From contig NZ_JAHYSG010000079.1 of NCBI RefSeq assembly GCF_022095675.1, forward strand, positions 1 to 58,687: a DNA stretch of 58,687 nucleotides, written 5' to 3'. The notes below the pieces were generated by a model. It was not told the origin of the DNA. It saw only the letters and a program-made list of their open reading frames with translations, and ran no database searches. Within the stretch, counting starts at the first letter, position 1; each line of letters opens with the position of its first letter. Position numbers and translations under genes: made by a program. Shown piece by piece: positions 15,577-24,273 of this stretch. This stretch comes from Dactylosporangium sp. AC04546. Lineage in GTDB: Bacteria > Actinomycetota > Actinomycetes > Mycobacteriales > Micromonosporaceae.

Positions 15577-17085
15577 ATGTCCGCTACGGCGCCCCCGCGA
15601 CCTAGCGTGGTATCACAGGCATTAGCCCGCGACCGGCTGGGCGTGCCGTCCGTCATCATGTTCGCTCTCACCGCGGCCGCACCGCTCATGGTGGTCGGCG
15701 CGCTGGTCTCCAGCGCCTGGGCCTGGGTCGGCACGACCGGCTTCCCCCTCGCGTTCGTGATCATCGCGGTCGTGCTGGCCGTGTTCAGCTTCGGCTACGT
15801 CGCGATGTCGCGGCACATCACCAACGCCGGCGCGTTCTACAGCTACATCTCGCAGGGCCTCGGCCGGCCGCTCGGCGTGGCCGGCGCGCTGGTCGCGCTG
15901 CTCGCCTACAACCTGCTGCAGATCGGCCTGTACGGCGCGTTCGGCTTCTTCGGCTCGCTGATCCTGGCCGACAAGGCCGACGTCAAGGTCGAATGGTGGA
16001 TCCTCGCCCTCGCCCTGTGGCTGGTCGTGGCCATCCTCGGCCTGCTGCGCGTCGACGTCAACAGCAAGGTCCTGATGGTCCTGCTGGGCGCCGAGCTGAT
16101 CGCGGTGACGATCTTCGACGTGATCTTCTTCAGCAACCCCGATGGCGGCTCGGTGAGCCTCCAGCCGTGGAGCTGGGGTGGGCTGCAGGACGCGGCCGGC
16201 CCGGCCTTCGCCGTGGCGGTCACCGCCTTCGTCGGCTTCGAGGCCGCGCCGGTCTTCGCCGAGGAGGCCCGCAGCAAGAACCGCACCGTCGCCGCCGCCA
16301 CCTTCCTCGGCCTCGCCGTGATGGTGCTGTCGTACGCGGTCACCAGCTGGGCCGCCGCGGCCAGCATCGGCGTGGACAAGACCGTGGGGCTCGCGCAGGA
16401 GATGGCCGCCGACGGCGGTCCGTTCTTCCCGACCCTGGCCGAGAAGGGCGGCACCTGGGCCGCCGACGTCGGGCTCATCCTGCTCACGACGAGCGTCGCG
16501 GCCGCGGCCCTGAGCTACCACAACACGACCGCGCGCTACGCGTTCGCGCTCGGCCGCGAGCGGGTGCTCCCGTCGTTCTTCGGCCGCACCCGGGCCCGCT
16601 CCGGCGCCCCGGCCTCCGGCTCGCTGTTCCAGACGGTCATCGCCCTGATCGTGCTCGTGGTCTTCGCGGTGCAGGGCTGGGACCCGATGCTCAACCTGTT
16701 CTTCTGGCTGGGCACCTCGGGCGGCGTCGGCGTGCTGTTCCTGGTCTTCGCCACGTCGCTGTCGGTGATCTTCTACTTCGCCAAGGACAGCCGGGGCGAG
16801 GGTGCCTGGTCGCGGCTCATCGCGCCGATCCTGGCGACGATCGCCCTGGGGTACATCATCTGGCTGGTCGTCGACAACTTCGGTGGCCTGCTCGGCTTCG
16901 CGCCCGGCCAGGAGAACGCCGCTGTCTGGGCCTTCCCGGCGGCCTACGGCGCGATCGCGGTCGTCGGCCTGATCTGGGCGCTCGTCCTGCGCGCGATCAA
17001 CCGGTCGGACTACGACTCGATCGGCCTGGGCGCGCGCGCGAACGCCGCCCGCGTGGACGCCGAACTGGCGGACACCCGCTCCTGA
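15577..17085 (+). CDS. APC-superfamily amino-acid permease
   Basis: A 502-residue transporter with about twelve membrane segments. The first segment has the consensus glycine-poor opening LGVPSVIMFALTAAAPLMVV, then VAMSRHITNAGAFYSYIS (TM2 to TM3 region conserved in the family) and the TM6 motif GFEAAPVFAEEARSKNRT. These match AAT/APA-type amino-acid or polyamine permeases with proton coupling. A GGAGG 7 nt before ATG 15577 fixes the start. Its end is followed by a strong terminator at 17110. The substrate cannot be read from sequence; the upstream GPP34 gene gives no hint. Confidence 0.92.
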   Translation: MSATAPPRPSVVSQALARDRLGVPSVIMFALTAAAPLMVVGALVSSAWAWVGTTGFPLAFVIIAVVLAVFSFGYVAMSRHITNAGAFYSYISQGLGRPLGVAGALVALLAYNLLQIGLYGAFGFFGSLILADKADVKVEWWILALALWLVVAILGLLRVDVNSKVLMVLLGAELIAVTIFDVIFFSNPDGGSVSLQPWSWGGLQDAAGPAFAVAVTAFVGFEAAPVFAEEARSKNRTVAAATFLGLAVMVLSYAVTSWAAAASIGVDKTVGLAQEMAADGGPFFPTLAEKGGTWAADVGLILLTTSVAAAALSYHNTTARYAFALGRERVLPSFFGRTRARSGAPASGSLFQTVIALIVLVVFAVQGWDPMLNLFFWLGTSGGVGVLFLVFATSLSVIFYFAKDSRGEGAWSRLIAPILATIALGYIIWLVVDNFGGLLGFAPGQENAAVWAFPAAYGAIAVVGLIWALVLRAINRSDYDSIGLGARANAARVDAELADTRS

Positions 17086-17109
17086 CGCCGCACAAGAGGG
17101 AAGACACAC

Positions 17110-17145
17110 AATGAGGGAGGCAGGCGGTGGCCTGCCTCCCTCATT
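17110..17145. terminator. Strong intrinsic terminator after the permease
   Basis: A perfect 16-bp stem AATGAGGGAGGCAGGC / GCCTGCCTCCCTCATT around the 4-nt loop GGTG, followed by GCTTT. It ends the permease transcript and, by symmetry, can also stop transcription coming from the LacI operon on the other strand. Confidence 0.9.
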
Positions 17146-17172
17146 GCTTTCAATCACGCCTACCCGAGGGTG

Positions 17173-17367
17173 TTACCCATAGGTCAGCGCCGGCGTGGGC
17201 TCGACTCGGTCGGCGGCCCGACGCAGCGTGCGAGCGGCGAGGCCGCGCACCTTCGTCATGGCGACGGACTCGCGCCGGCGGTCGTCGACGACGGGGGCGT
17301 TAGGGAGAGCCGAGTGCGCCTCCAGGCGGACGGCTTCCAGGGACATGATCAGTGCTACCGGGGTCAT
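17173..17367 (-). CDS. Small hypothetical protein coupled to LacI regulator
   Basis: 64 residues, starting at an ATG whose first bases are in the TGA of the lacI-type gene (ATGA overlap, 17364-17367). The product opens with MTPVALIMSLEAVRLEAHSA and ends ALTYG, basic in its second half (LAARTLRRAADRVEPT). No motif is recognised. The four-base overlap, lack of room for another gene and the ending just before the terminator support a real gene, but codon evidence alone is not decisive. Confidence 0.5.
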   Translation of the reverse strand: MTPVALIMSLEAVRLEAHSALPNAPVVDDRRRESVAMTKVRGLAARTLRRAADRVEPTPALTYG

Positions 17368-18434
17368 GACTGCTCCTTGGTCGGGTTGGGCCCGGTGGTC
17401 GCCCTGACCACCAGGGAGACGGGCAGCGTCAGGCGCCGGCCCGCCGGGTCTTCGGGCGGGTCGAGCAGAAGCTCGCCCGCAAGCCGCCCGCGCTCGACGC
17501 TGGGCTGGCGGATGGTGGTGAGGCCCTGCACCTCGGCGTCCGGGATGTCGTCGAACCCGGTCACCGAGACGTCCCGTCCCGGGGTCAGCCCCCGGACAGC
17601 CAGCGCGTCGAGCACGCCGAGCGCGAGGACGTCGGAGGTGCAGAGGATCGCGGTCGCCCGGTCCTGCCGGTCGAGCGCGTGGGCCGCGGCCGCGGAGCCC
17701 TGCTCGCGGTGGTTGGCCGCCGCGTTGATCAGCCGCACCCGCTCCCACGGCAGGCCCGCCGCGGTGAACGCGTCGCGGAAGCCGCGGACCCGCTCGCCGG
17801 TCACGTAGTAGCGCAGGCCGTCGGGGTCGGCGCTGACCTCACCGGTCACGCCGCCGTCCACGATCCAGTGCGCCACGATCGCGATGTCGCGGTGGCCGAG
17901 GTTGACGATGTGCTCGCCCAGCCGGCGGGCCGCCGCGCGCTCGTCGATGCCGACGTAGCTCGCGTCGGGCCCGAAGGCGTTCGGGTCCTCGCCGATCACG
18001 ATCGGCACGCCCCGCTGGCGGATGAGCTCCAGCGCGCCATGCCAGTCAGGCACGCAGTACAGGCAGAACGCGTCGACCGCGGCGTTGCTCACCACGCGCC
18101 GGCCGGCCTCATCGTCGGTCGGCAGGTTGATGAGCAGCAGCGAGGTCTCCCGCGCCGACGCTGCCTCCGCGAGACCGCGCAGGTAGGCGACCGCGTAGGG
18201 GTCGGTGAACGCCATCGACAGGTTGTCGGTCAGCAGCACACCGATCGCGTTGACCTTGCCTCGGCGCAGCGAGCGGGCCGTCGGGTTGGGCCCCGAATAG
18301 CCCAGGCGCTCCGCCGTGGCGAGAATCCGGGCCCGCAGGTCGGGCGAGAGCTGATCCGGCCGGCTGTACGCGTTGGAGACGGTGCTCCGCGACACGCCGA
18401 GCTCGTCGGCGATCGTCTGCAGCGTCGCCGCCAT
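17364..18434 (-). CDS. LacI-family transcriptional regulator
   Basis: 356 residues. The N-terminal LacI HTH is complete: TLQTIADELGVSRSTVSNAY with hinge helix region RILATAERLGY, followed by a periplasmic-binding-protein-like sugar domain (GVLLTDNLSMAFTDPY, GIDERAAARRLGEHI, ILCTSDVLALGVLDAL, VTGFDDIPDAE). ATG 18434 has GGGAGGG upstream and starts right at the HTH; a start at 18533 would add 33 residues with no counterpart in the family. No sugar-uptake genes lie next to it, so it may act on a distant regulon or on itself. The coupled 64-residue protein downstream is unusual. Confidence 0.92.
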   Translation of the reverse strand: MAATLQTIADELGVSRSTVSNAYSRPDQLSPDLRARILATAERLGYSGPNPTARSLRRGKVNAIGVLLTDNLSMAFTDPYAVAYLRGLAEAASARETSLLLINLPTDDEAGRRVVSNAAVDAFCLYCVPDWHGALELIRQRGVPIVIGEDPNAFGPDASYVGIDERAAARRLGEHIVNLGHRDIAIVAHWIVDGGVTGEVSADPDGLRYYVTGERVRGFRDAFTAAGLPWERVRLINAAANHREQGSAAAAHALDRQDRATAILCTSDVLALGVLDALAVRGLTPGRDVSVTGFDDIPDAEVQGLTTIRQPSVERGRLAGELLLDPPEDPAGRRLTLPVSLVVRATTGPNPTKEQS

Positions 18435-18520
18435 GATCGGTCCCTCCCTTCTGCATCGATCCAGAAATCTCTCTTGACCGATACAGTACGTCGGGCGCGC
18501 GGCACCTGCCAGGGTTTTGT

Positions 18521-18548
18521 CGTGTCTCGTCATGTGTGCCGAGACACG
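18521..18548. terminator. Inverted repeat between MBL gene end and LacI gene
   Basis: CGTGTCTCG (18521-18529) and CGAGACACG (18540-18548) form a perfect 9-bp stem with a 10-nt loop. It lies 25 bp beyond the stop of the MBL gene on the minus strand and about 90 bp upstream of the lacI start. After the stem the minus strand reads ACAAAACC, not a U-tract. Terminator or LacI operator are both possible. Confidence 0.45.
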
Positions 18549-18572
18549 TGCCCTGACCTGCGCTTTTAATGG

Positions 18573-19685
18573 TCACGCAATAGCACGCCACCAGGGTTCA
18601 ACTGCTGGCAACACGTCGATGTCGACCCGGTCACCCGGCCGCGGCACAACGAGCGTGATGTCGCGGGCCCGGGCCTCGTCGAGCAGCCGCTCGACCGGCT
18701 CCGACCACGCGTGCAGGGCCAGGTTGAACGTGCACCAGTGCAGCGGGATGAGCACCCGGGCCTGGACGTCGAGGTGGGCGCTCGCGCCGTCCTCGGGCTT
18801 CATGTGGATGTCCGGCCAGGCGTCGCCGTAGGCACCGACCTGGATCAGCGAGGCGTCGAACGGGCCGTGCTGCGCGCCGATCTCCTTGTAGCCGTCGAAG
18901 TACCCCGAGTCGCCGGTGTAGAAGACGCTGCGCCGCGCGCCCTTGACCACCCAGGACGCCCACAGCGTGCCGTCGCGGCTGAACCTGCGGCCGGAGAAGT
19001 GCCGGGCCGCGGTCGCGATGAGCCGCACGTCCTTGATCGTCACTTCCTCGTCCCAGTCGAGCTCGACCAGCCGCTCGGCCGGCACGCCCCAGCGCTCGAG
19101 GTGCGCGCCGACCCCGAGCGGCACCAGGAACGGCGCCTGCTGGCTGCGCATGAGCTCCCGGATGCTGGCCAGGTCGAGGTGGTCGTAGTGGTCGTGCGAG
19201 ATCACGACGGCGTCGATGCGGGGCAGTTCGTCGATCTGCAGCGGCACCGGGTGCATGCGCTTCGGCCCGAAGAAGCTCGTCGGCGAGCAGCGGTCGCTCC
19301 ACACCGGGTCGAACAGCACCCGCACGCCCTCGATCTCGACCAGCGCGGTGGAGTGGCCGAGCCAGGTCACGTGCAGCCCGTGCTCCTCGAGCCGGCCGCC
19401 GAGCTCGGGCCGCACGACCGGGATCGTGCCCGCGGGACGCCGGGGCTGCTTGCCGGTCAGCAGCTCGACGAACGTCTTGCGCATCGCGTTGGGCGGCAGG
19501 ACCTCGGCCGGGACGGTGTTGTTGAACTTGCCGTCGCCGAACTGCGGTGACCGCCGCATCCGCTCGGCCCGCGCCCCGGACGGCACGGCCCCCAGCTGCG
19601 CCGGCAGGTCGCGCAGCGCCCACGCGACGCCACCCGCCGCGGCCGCCACAGCCGCCAGCGCGAGCACTCGGGTCGTCTTCCCCAT
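18573..19685 (-). CDS. Metallo-beta-lactamase-fold hydrolase (NAPE-PLD/RomA-like)
   Basis: A 370-residue protein with an N-terminal signal-anchor-like segment (VLALAAVAAAAGGVAWAL). The catalytic core begins at LHVTWLGHSTALVEIEG and holds the metal motif SHDHYDHLD (HxHxDH), then RHFSGR, the Asp ligand region FYTGDSGYFDGYKEIG and a late His in LIPLHWCTFNLALH. This set matches the NAPE-PLD / UlaG-like branch that hydrolyses phosphodiester or lactone bonds, probably of membrane lipids. The TM anchor puts it at the membrane. It is divergent from the double-HhH gene across a 240-bp promoter region (19686-19928) in which no other gene is seen. Confidence 0.9.
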   Translation of the reverse strand: MGKTTRVLALAAVAAAAGGVAWALRDLPAQLGAVPSGARAERMRRSPQFGDGKFNNTVPAEVLPPNAMRKTFVELLTGKQPRRPAGTIPVVRPELGGRLEEHGLHVTWLGHSTALVEIEGVRVLFDPVWSDRCSPTSFFGPKRMHPVPLQIDELPRIDAVVISHDHYDHLDLASIRELMRSQQAPFLVPLGVGAHLERWGVPAERLVELDWDEEVTIKDVRLIATAARHFSGRRFSRDGTLWASWVVKGARRSVFYTGDSGYFDGYKEIGAQHGPFDASLIQVGAYGDAWPDIHMKPEDGASAHLDVQARVLIPLHWCTFNLALHAWSEPVERLLDEARARDITLVVPRPGDRVDIDVLPAVEPWWRAIA

Positions 19686-19928
19686 CGCTTCAGTCGCCTC
19701 CAGTCCTCGTGAGCTTCGGCACCAAGCGTTCCATCGGCATTTCGCCGCTACTTCGGTACCGCATGTGTCGTGCCCCTCATCAGGGAAAACGCCCGCCGGC
19801 CCGGCTCACCTAGTGAGAACCGGCAGGTGGACGTCGTCTCTGCGGCTCTGTTGCTCGGCAACCTTGTATGGAAGGCTGCCCGCGAACTCCCTCTTCACGC
19901 GTCGGTCACGTTCCCCCGGAGGCCCGTC

Positions 19929-21431
19929 GTGGTCTGGTTCACCAACCAGTCACTCTTGCTCATCGCGCTGGCGTTTCTGCTCGGCTTGCTGGTCGGCTAC
20001 CTGTGGTGGGGCCTGCGGCTCCGCCGGGTCCGCTCCACCGAATCATCTCTCGACGCCGCTCCCCTTGCGGCCACCGCTCCCGCCGCTGCTCTCGCCGCCG
20101 CGGAGCCCCTTGCCACGACGCCTACCGCGTCCGACCCTACGCCGACCGAGCCCGAGCCGAGCCCAGAGCCGACTCCGGAGCCTGTTGCCGCCACCGCCGC
20201 CGAGCCCCTGTCGGCGGCGGACGACGCGGCGCCGACCGAGACGAGCACCGACGCCCCGGCCGAGCCGGTCGCGGCCGAGCCCCAGCCCGCGGCGGCCGAG
20301 CCTGAGCCCGCGGTTGCCGAGGCCGAGCCTGTGGCGGCGCCGGCCGAGGTGGCGGCCGAGCCCGAGCCGGTCGCGGCTTCGGCCGACGCCGACGAGCCGA
20401 TCGCTGCTTTCGCGGCTGAGCCGGTGCCCGCTGCTGCTGCGGTCGCCGAGATCACGGACACCGTTGTGGACGAGGCTCTGGTGGCCGAGGTCGAGTCGGC
20501 GTTCGCCGCCGACGCCCCGGCGGCCCAGGACGAGCTGGAGCGGATCGAGGGCATCGGCCCGAAGATCGCGGCGGCGCTGCGGGCGGCGGGCATCACCACG
20601 TTCGCCGCGCTGGCCGACGCCGAGCGCTCCACTGTGGAGGACGCCCTCGCCGACGCCAACCTCCGGTTCGCCCCGAGCCTGGGCACCTGGGCTCGCCAGG
20701 CCCGGCTGCTGGCGGACGGCGACGAGGCCGGCTTCAAGGAGCTCACCGACCGCCTGATCGCCGGCCGCGAGGTGACCGACAAGCCGTCCCCGAACGGCGC
20801 CACCGCCCAGGACCTCGACACGGACCAGCCGGCGGACTCGGACGAAGCGCCGTCGACCGCCGCCGAGCCCGTGGCGGAGGACGCCGAGGCCGCGGCGGAA
20901 GACACCGAGGCCGCGGCGGAGGACGCCGAAGCCGTGACGCAAGACGCCACGGCCGCAGCGCAGGACGCCGAGGCTGCGGTGGAGGCAGTCGCCGATGACG
21001 AGGCCGCCGCGACCGTCGATGACGAGCCGGAGCCCGTCGCCGACGCCCCAGCGGAGACGCCGGTCGGTCTCGAAGCAGCGAGTGCCGTCGACGCCCCGGC
21101 GGAGACACCGGTCGATGACGAGCCGGCCGCAGCCGTCGTGCCGGCGCAGGCGAGCGGCGAAGAGCTGCCCGTCGACGACCTCAAGCGCATCGAGGGGATC
21201 GGGCCGAAGATGTCCGCGGCCCTCGTCGCCGCCGGGATCCGGACGTTCTCGCAGCTGGCAGCCTCCGACGTGGACACGTTGCGGACCGCGATCGAGGCGG
21301 CCGGCCTGCGGTTCGCCCCCTCCATCGTCACCTGGGCCCGGCAGGCGCAACTGCTCGCCAACGGCGACGAGGAAGGCTTCGCCGACCTCACGCGGCGGCT
21401 CGTCGCCGGGCGTGACACCGGGCGGAGCTGA
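19929..21431 (+). CDS. Membrane-anchored protein with two duplicated HhH modules
   Basis: About 500 residues. GTG 19929 is preceded by GGAGG at 6-nt spacing. Residues 8-28 are one membrane helix (LLLIALAFLLGLLVGYLWWG) followed by basic residues, so the rest is cytoplasmic. Two long Ala/Glu/Pro-rich acidic linkers separate two near-copies of one 75-residue module, at about residues 200-275 and 415-490. Each begins with a helix-hairpin-helix (RIEGIGPKIAAALRAAGI; RIEGIGPKMSAALVAAGI) and continues to LRFAPS...TWARQA.LLA.GDE.GF..L. HhH hairpins usually bind DNA non-specifically. The stop overlaps the start of a BON/OmpA gene, linking a cytoplasmic DNA-binding-like domain to an envelope protein. 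Confidence 0.85.
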   Translation: MVWFTNQSLLLIALAFLLGLLVGYLWWGLRLRRVRSTESSLDAAPLAATAPAAALAAAEPLATTPTASDPTPTEPEPSPEPTPEPVAATAAEPLSAADDAAPTETSTDAPAEPVAAEPQPAAAEPEPAVAEAEPVAAPAEVAAEPEPVAASADADEPIAAFAAEPVPAAAAVAEITDTVVDEALVAEVESAFAADAPAAQDELERIEGIGPKIAAALRAAGITTFAALADAERSTVEDALADANLRFAPSLGTWARQARLLADGDEAGFKELTDRLIAGREVTDKPSPNGATAQDLDTDQPADSDEAPSTAAEPVAEDAEAAAEDTEAAAEDAEAVTQDATAAAQDAEAAVEAVADDEAAATVDDEPEPVADAPAETPVGLEAASAVDAPAETPVDDEPAAAVVPAQASGEELPVDDLKRIEGIGPKMSAALVAAGIRTFSQLAASDVDTLRTAIEAAGLRFAPSIVTWARQAQLLANGDEEGFADLTRRLVAGRDTGRS

Positions 21432-22480
21432 TGGCGACCACTACCAAGACCGCGCGCTGGGAAGTCCGGCGGCGGCATCCGCTCATCCCGATCGGGGTGG
21501 CGGTCGTCGGCCTGGCCGCGCTGGTGTACGGCTTCGAGGTGCCGCACCGGCACCGCATCGAGGACAACCTCACCGACCGGACCAAGGTCGCGCTGGCTGA
21601 TGCCGGCATCGACGCCACCGTCAGGTTCACCGGGCGGGACGGTTCGGTCACCGTCGAGTCGCAGGACCAGGTCGAGCAGGCCCGGTCGATCACGCTCGGG
21701 CTCGACGGGGTCCGCGTCGTGAAGATCGACGCGCCGCCCAAGGTCGAGGCACCGCCGCAGCCGGTGTCGGTCAAGCTGCTGCTCGACGCGGGCAAGGTGG
21801 TCCTCACCGGTGCCGTGCCGGACGAGAGCGCCCACACGGCGCTGGTCGACGCGGCCAAGGCGGCCTTCGGCGCGGACAACGTCCAGGACCAGGTGACCGT
21901 CGACGCGAAGCGGACGGCCGGCTCGGCCAACCTGGCCGCGCTCGGCGGGGTCGTCGCGGCGCTCGGCAAGGACACCAAGGTCGGCGTGGTCGACCTGACG
22001 GACGGGACGGTCACGCTCACGGGCACCGTCGCGTCGCAGGAGATCAAGGACAAGGCCGAGACGGCCGCGAAGGCGGTGGCGTCGACCGTGCGCAACCAGC
22101 TGGTCGTCGGCGCGGCGGTCGCGCCCGAGCAGGTGCAGACCCAGCTGGGGGCGCTGCCGACGGTCGAGTTCGAGAACAACAGCGCCACGCTCACCGCGCA
22201 GGGCCAGGCCGTGGTCGCGAACGTGGCCTCGATCCTCAAGACCAACCCGACCGTGCGCGTCAGCATCGAGGGGCACACCGACAGCCGAGGTACCCCGGAG
22301 CGCAACCAGGTCCTCAGCGAGGCCCGGGCCAGGACGGTGCTCGACACGCTGATCGCGCTGGGGATCGCGCCCGACCGGCTGACGTCGCGCGGCTTCGGTG
22401 AGAGCCAGCCCAAGGTGCCCGGCACCGACGACGCGTCGAACGCGATCAACCGCCGCGTGGAGTTCATCGTCCAGAAGTGA
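21431..22480 (+). CDS. BON-domain and OmpA-family envelope protein
   Basis: 349 residues. One N-terminal membrane segment (HPLIPIGVAVVGLAALVYGF) anchors two or three BON-like beta-alpha repeats (VKLLLDAGKVVLTGAVPDE; VVDLTDGTVTLTGTVASQE). The C-terminal OmpA domain carries the peptidoglycan-binding signature (VSIEGHTDSRGTPERNQVLSEARA, of which GHTD and the Arg are ligands). This is the layout of mycobacterial ArfA/OmpATb. It probably links membrane and peptidoglycan. ATG 21431 uses the last base of the upstream TGA, so it is translated with the HhH protein and the two may form a trans-envelope complex; that is inference. A terminator follows at 22491. Confidence 0.9.
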   Translation: MATTTKTARWEVRRRHPLIPIGVAVVGLAALVYGFEVPHRHRIEDNLTDRTKVALADAGIDATVRFTGRDGSVTVESQDQVEQARSITLGLDGVRVVKIDAPPKVEAPPQPVSVKLLLDAGKVVLTGAVPDESAHTALVDAAKAAFGADNVQDQVTVDAKRTAGSANLAALGGVVAALGKDTKVGVVDLTDGTVTLTGTVASQEIKDKAETAAKAVASTVRNQLVVGAAVAPEQVQTQLGALPTVEFENNSATLTAQGQAVVANVASILKTNPTVRVSIEGHTDSRGTPERNQVLSEARARTVLDTLIALGIAPDRLTSRGFGESQPKVPGTDDASNAINRRVEFIVQK

Positions 22481-22490
22481 CAGCCAACGA

Positions 22491-22518
22491 AAAAGGGCGC
22501 CCCGAGGGGCGCCCTTTT
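22491..22518. terminator. Bidirectional intrinsic terminator between convergent genes
   Basis: AAAAGGGCGCCCC (22491-22503) pairs perfectly with GGGGCGCCCTTTT (22506-22518). With A-tract on one side and T-tract on the other it works in both directions and separates the OmpA gene from the convergent peptidase gene. Confidence 0.95.
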
Positions 22519-22532
22519 CTGTTGCTCAAGAA

Positions 22533-24131
22533 CTAGTGGTGGACCGGGTAGAGCGGCTCGCGGACGAGGCTGCTGTCCGTGCTGAAGGACTTGGCCTGGG
22601 CCGACGCCGCCGTCGGGTCGGGCTGCGGGAGTGCGTCGCACGTCTTGTCGGCGCGGTCACCCCGCTTGCGGTCGGGGAGCTTGCCCGTGGCCAGGTACTC
22701 GGCGATGGTGTCGTCGATGCACGCGTTGCCGTTGAGGGAGTTCGCGTGCGTGGTCTGGCCGACCTCGGCCAGGAGGGCGCCGTGCGGGAAGCGGCGGCGG
22801 GCCTCCAGGCTGCCCTCGAACGGCGTGGCCGCGTCGAGGGTGGTGCCGACGAACAGGACGCTCTTGACCTTCGAGCCGTCGACCTTGACCGGCTTCGACG
22901 CCTTGGCCGGCCAGAAGAGGCACGGCGCGTTGTACCAGGCGTTGTCCCAGGTCATGAACGGGGCCTTCAGGAAGGTGCGCCAGTTGTCGCGCTCCCACTG
23001 GTTCCAGCTCTGCGGCCACTGGACGTCGGTGCACTGCACCGCGTTGTAGACCGCGAAGCCGTTGTCGTCGCCAGGGCCGACGTAGCCCTCGTAGGCGGCG
23101 ACGATGATGTCGGTGTTGTGGTCGTTGGCCCAGCCGGCGAACGCGTCCGCCAGCTCGAGCCAGGTCGACTGGTAGTAGCCCGAGTAGAGGAAGATGTCCG
23201 TCCACTCGTCCGGGCCGACCACGCCGCCTGCCGGGTTGGCGCGCAGCTTCTCCTTCTCGGCGTACCAGCGGGCCGAGACCTGCTGGGCCGTCTTACCGAG
23301 GTGGTAGACGCTGTCGTACTTGGCCAGCCAGCCGAACCAGATGTTGACGTTGCGCTCGAAGTTCACGTCCTGGTCGAGGTTGGCCTGGTACCACACCTTG
23401 CGCACGTCGACGTTGCCGTCGAGCACCATGCGGCGCACCTTGTCCGGGTGCAGCGTGCCGTAGACCTGGCCGAGGTACGTGCCGTAGGAGAAGCCGTAGT
23501 AGTTGATCTGCTTGGCGCCGAGCGCCTTGCGGATCGACTCCATGTCGTTGACCGAGTCGACGGTGGTCATGTGCTTGAGCAGGTCACCGCCGGCCTGGCC
23601 GCAGTCCTTGGCGTAGCCCTTCGACAGGCCGAGCCAGGTGCGCTCGATGTTCTGGTTCCACGGGATGTACTCGGGGCGTGGCCCGTTGAAGTAGTCCGGG
23701 TCGCAGGACAGCGCCGGCACACTCGAGCCGACGCCGCGGGGGTCGAAGCCGATCCAGTCGTAGGCCAGGCCAGCGTCGTTGGGCACGAACTCGCCGAGCA
23801 CCGACAGGGTCAGGCCGGAGCCGCCGGGGCCGCCCGGGTTGACCAGCATGACGCCCTGGTAGTCCTTGGCGGCGACCTTCGCCTTGATGCGCGAGACGGC
23901 GATCTGGATCTTCTTGCCGTTGGGCTTGCTGTAGTCGAGCGGCACGCTCAACAGGCCGCACTCGGCGCCGCGGCGCTGCAGGCCGGGGCTCGCGCACTGT
24001 CCCCATGGGATCGTGGCGGCACCCGCTTCCGCCGAAGCCGGCGCGGCGAGCGCGCTCGAAGCCGGCGCCACGGCCAGCGCCACGGCCGTGGCGGTGAAGA
24101 GGACGAGCCCCTTCACGGTTGGTCTGTTCAC
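22533..24131 (-). CDS. Secreted S33 alpha/beta-hydrolase peptidase (tripeptidyl-aminopeptidase-like)
   Basis: About 532 residues. GTG 24131 lies 5 nt after GGAGGG, and that ribosome site would be inside the gene if the upstream ATG 24143 were used, so the GTG is preferred. A signal peptide (GLVLFTATAVALAVAPASSALA) is followed by a mature protein with the oxyanion motif NPGGPGGSG, WIGFDPRGVGSS, and nucleophile Ser in GFSYGTYLGQVYG. The TAP-like C-terminal domain has LFVGTTLDAATPFEGS with the Asp region and a final catalytic His in GQTTHANSLNGNACID. Streptomycete tripeptidyl aminopeptidases share this architecture. It probably trims extracellular peptides. Confidence 0.92.
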   Translation of the reverse strand: MNRPTVKGLVLFTATAVALAVAPASSALAAPASAEAGAATIPWGQCASPGLQRRGAECGLLSVPLDYSKPNGKKIQIAVSRIKAKVAAKDYQGVMLVNPGGPGGSGLTLSVLGEFVPNDAGLAYDWIGFDPRGVGSSVPALSCDPDYFNGPRPEYIPWNQNIERTWLGLSKGYAKDCGQAGGDLLKHMTTVDSVNDMESIRKALGAKQINYYGFSYGTYLGQVYGTLHPDKVRRMVLDGNVDVRKVWYQANLDQDVNFERNVNIWFGWLAKYDSVYHLGKTAQQVSARWYAEKEKLRANPAGGVVGPDEWTDIFLYSGYYQSTWLELADAFAGWANDHNTDIIVAAYEGYVGPGDDNGFAVYNAVQCTDVQWPQSWNQWERDNWRTFLKAPFMTWDNAWYNAPCLFWPAKASKPVKVDGSKVKSVLFVGTTLDAATPFEGSLEARRRFPHGALLAEVGQTTHANSLNGNACIDDTIAEYLATGKLPDRKRGDRADKTCDALPQPDPTAASAQAKSFSTDSSLVREPLYPVHH

Positions 24132-24239
24132 ACAACCCTCCATGTTTGCCGAGGGGTTACCTTGTCATGCCGATCGTTTCGGCCGCCCGTGACGCGCGGA
24201 ACCCCGCACACCCTTTCCCTGACCCGAGAAAAACCCGTG

Positions 24240-24267
24240 TTGGCGAGGGATTCGTGTCCGGTACAAC
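24240..24267 (+). promoter_or_regulatory. Sigma-70-like promoter of a leaderless ligase transcript
   Basis: TTGGCG (24240-24245), 16-nt spacer, TACAAC (24262-24267). The seventh base after the -10 box is the A of ATG 24274, so the ligase mRNA is predicted to be leaderless; no ribosome site is present. Both hexamers match consensus at four or more positions; activity is not proven. Confidence 0.55.
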
Positions 24268-24273
24268 GTGGGG

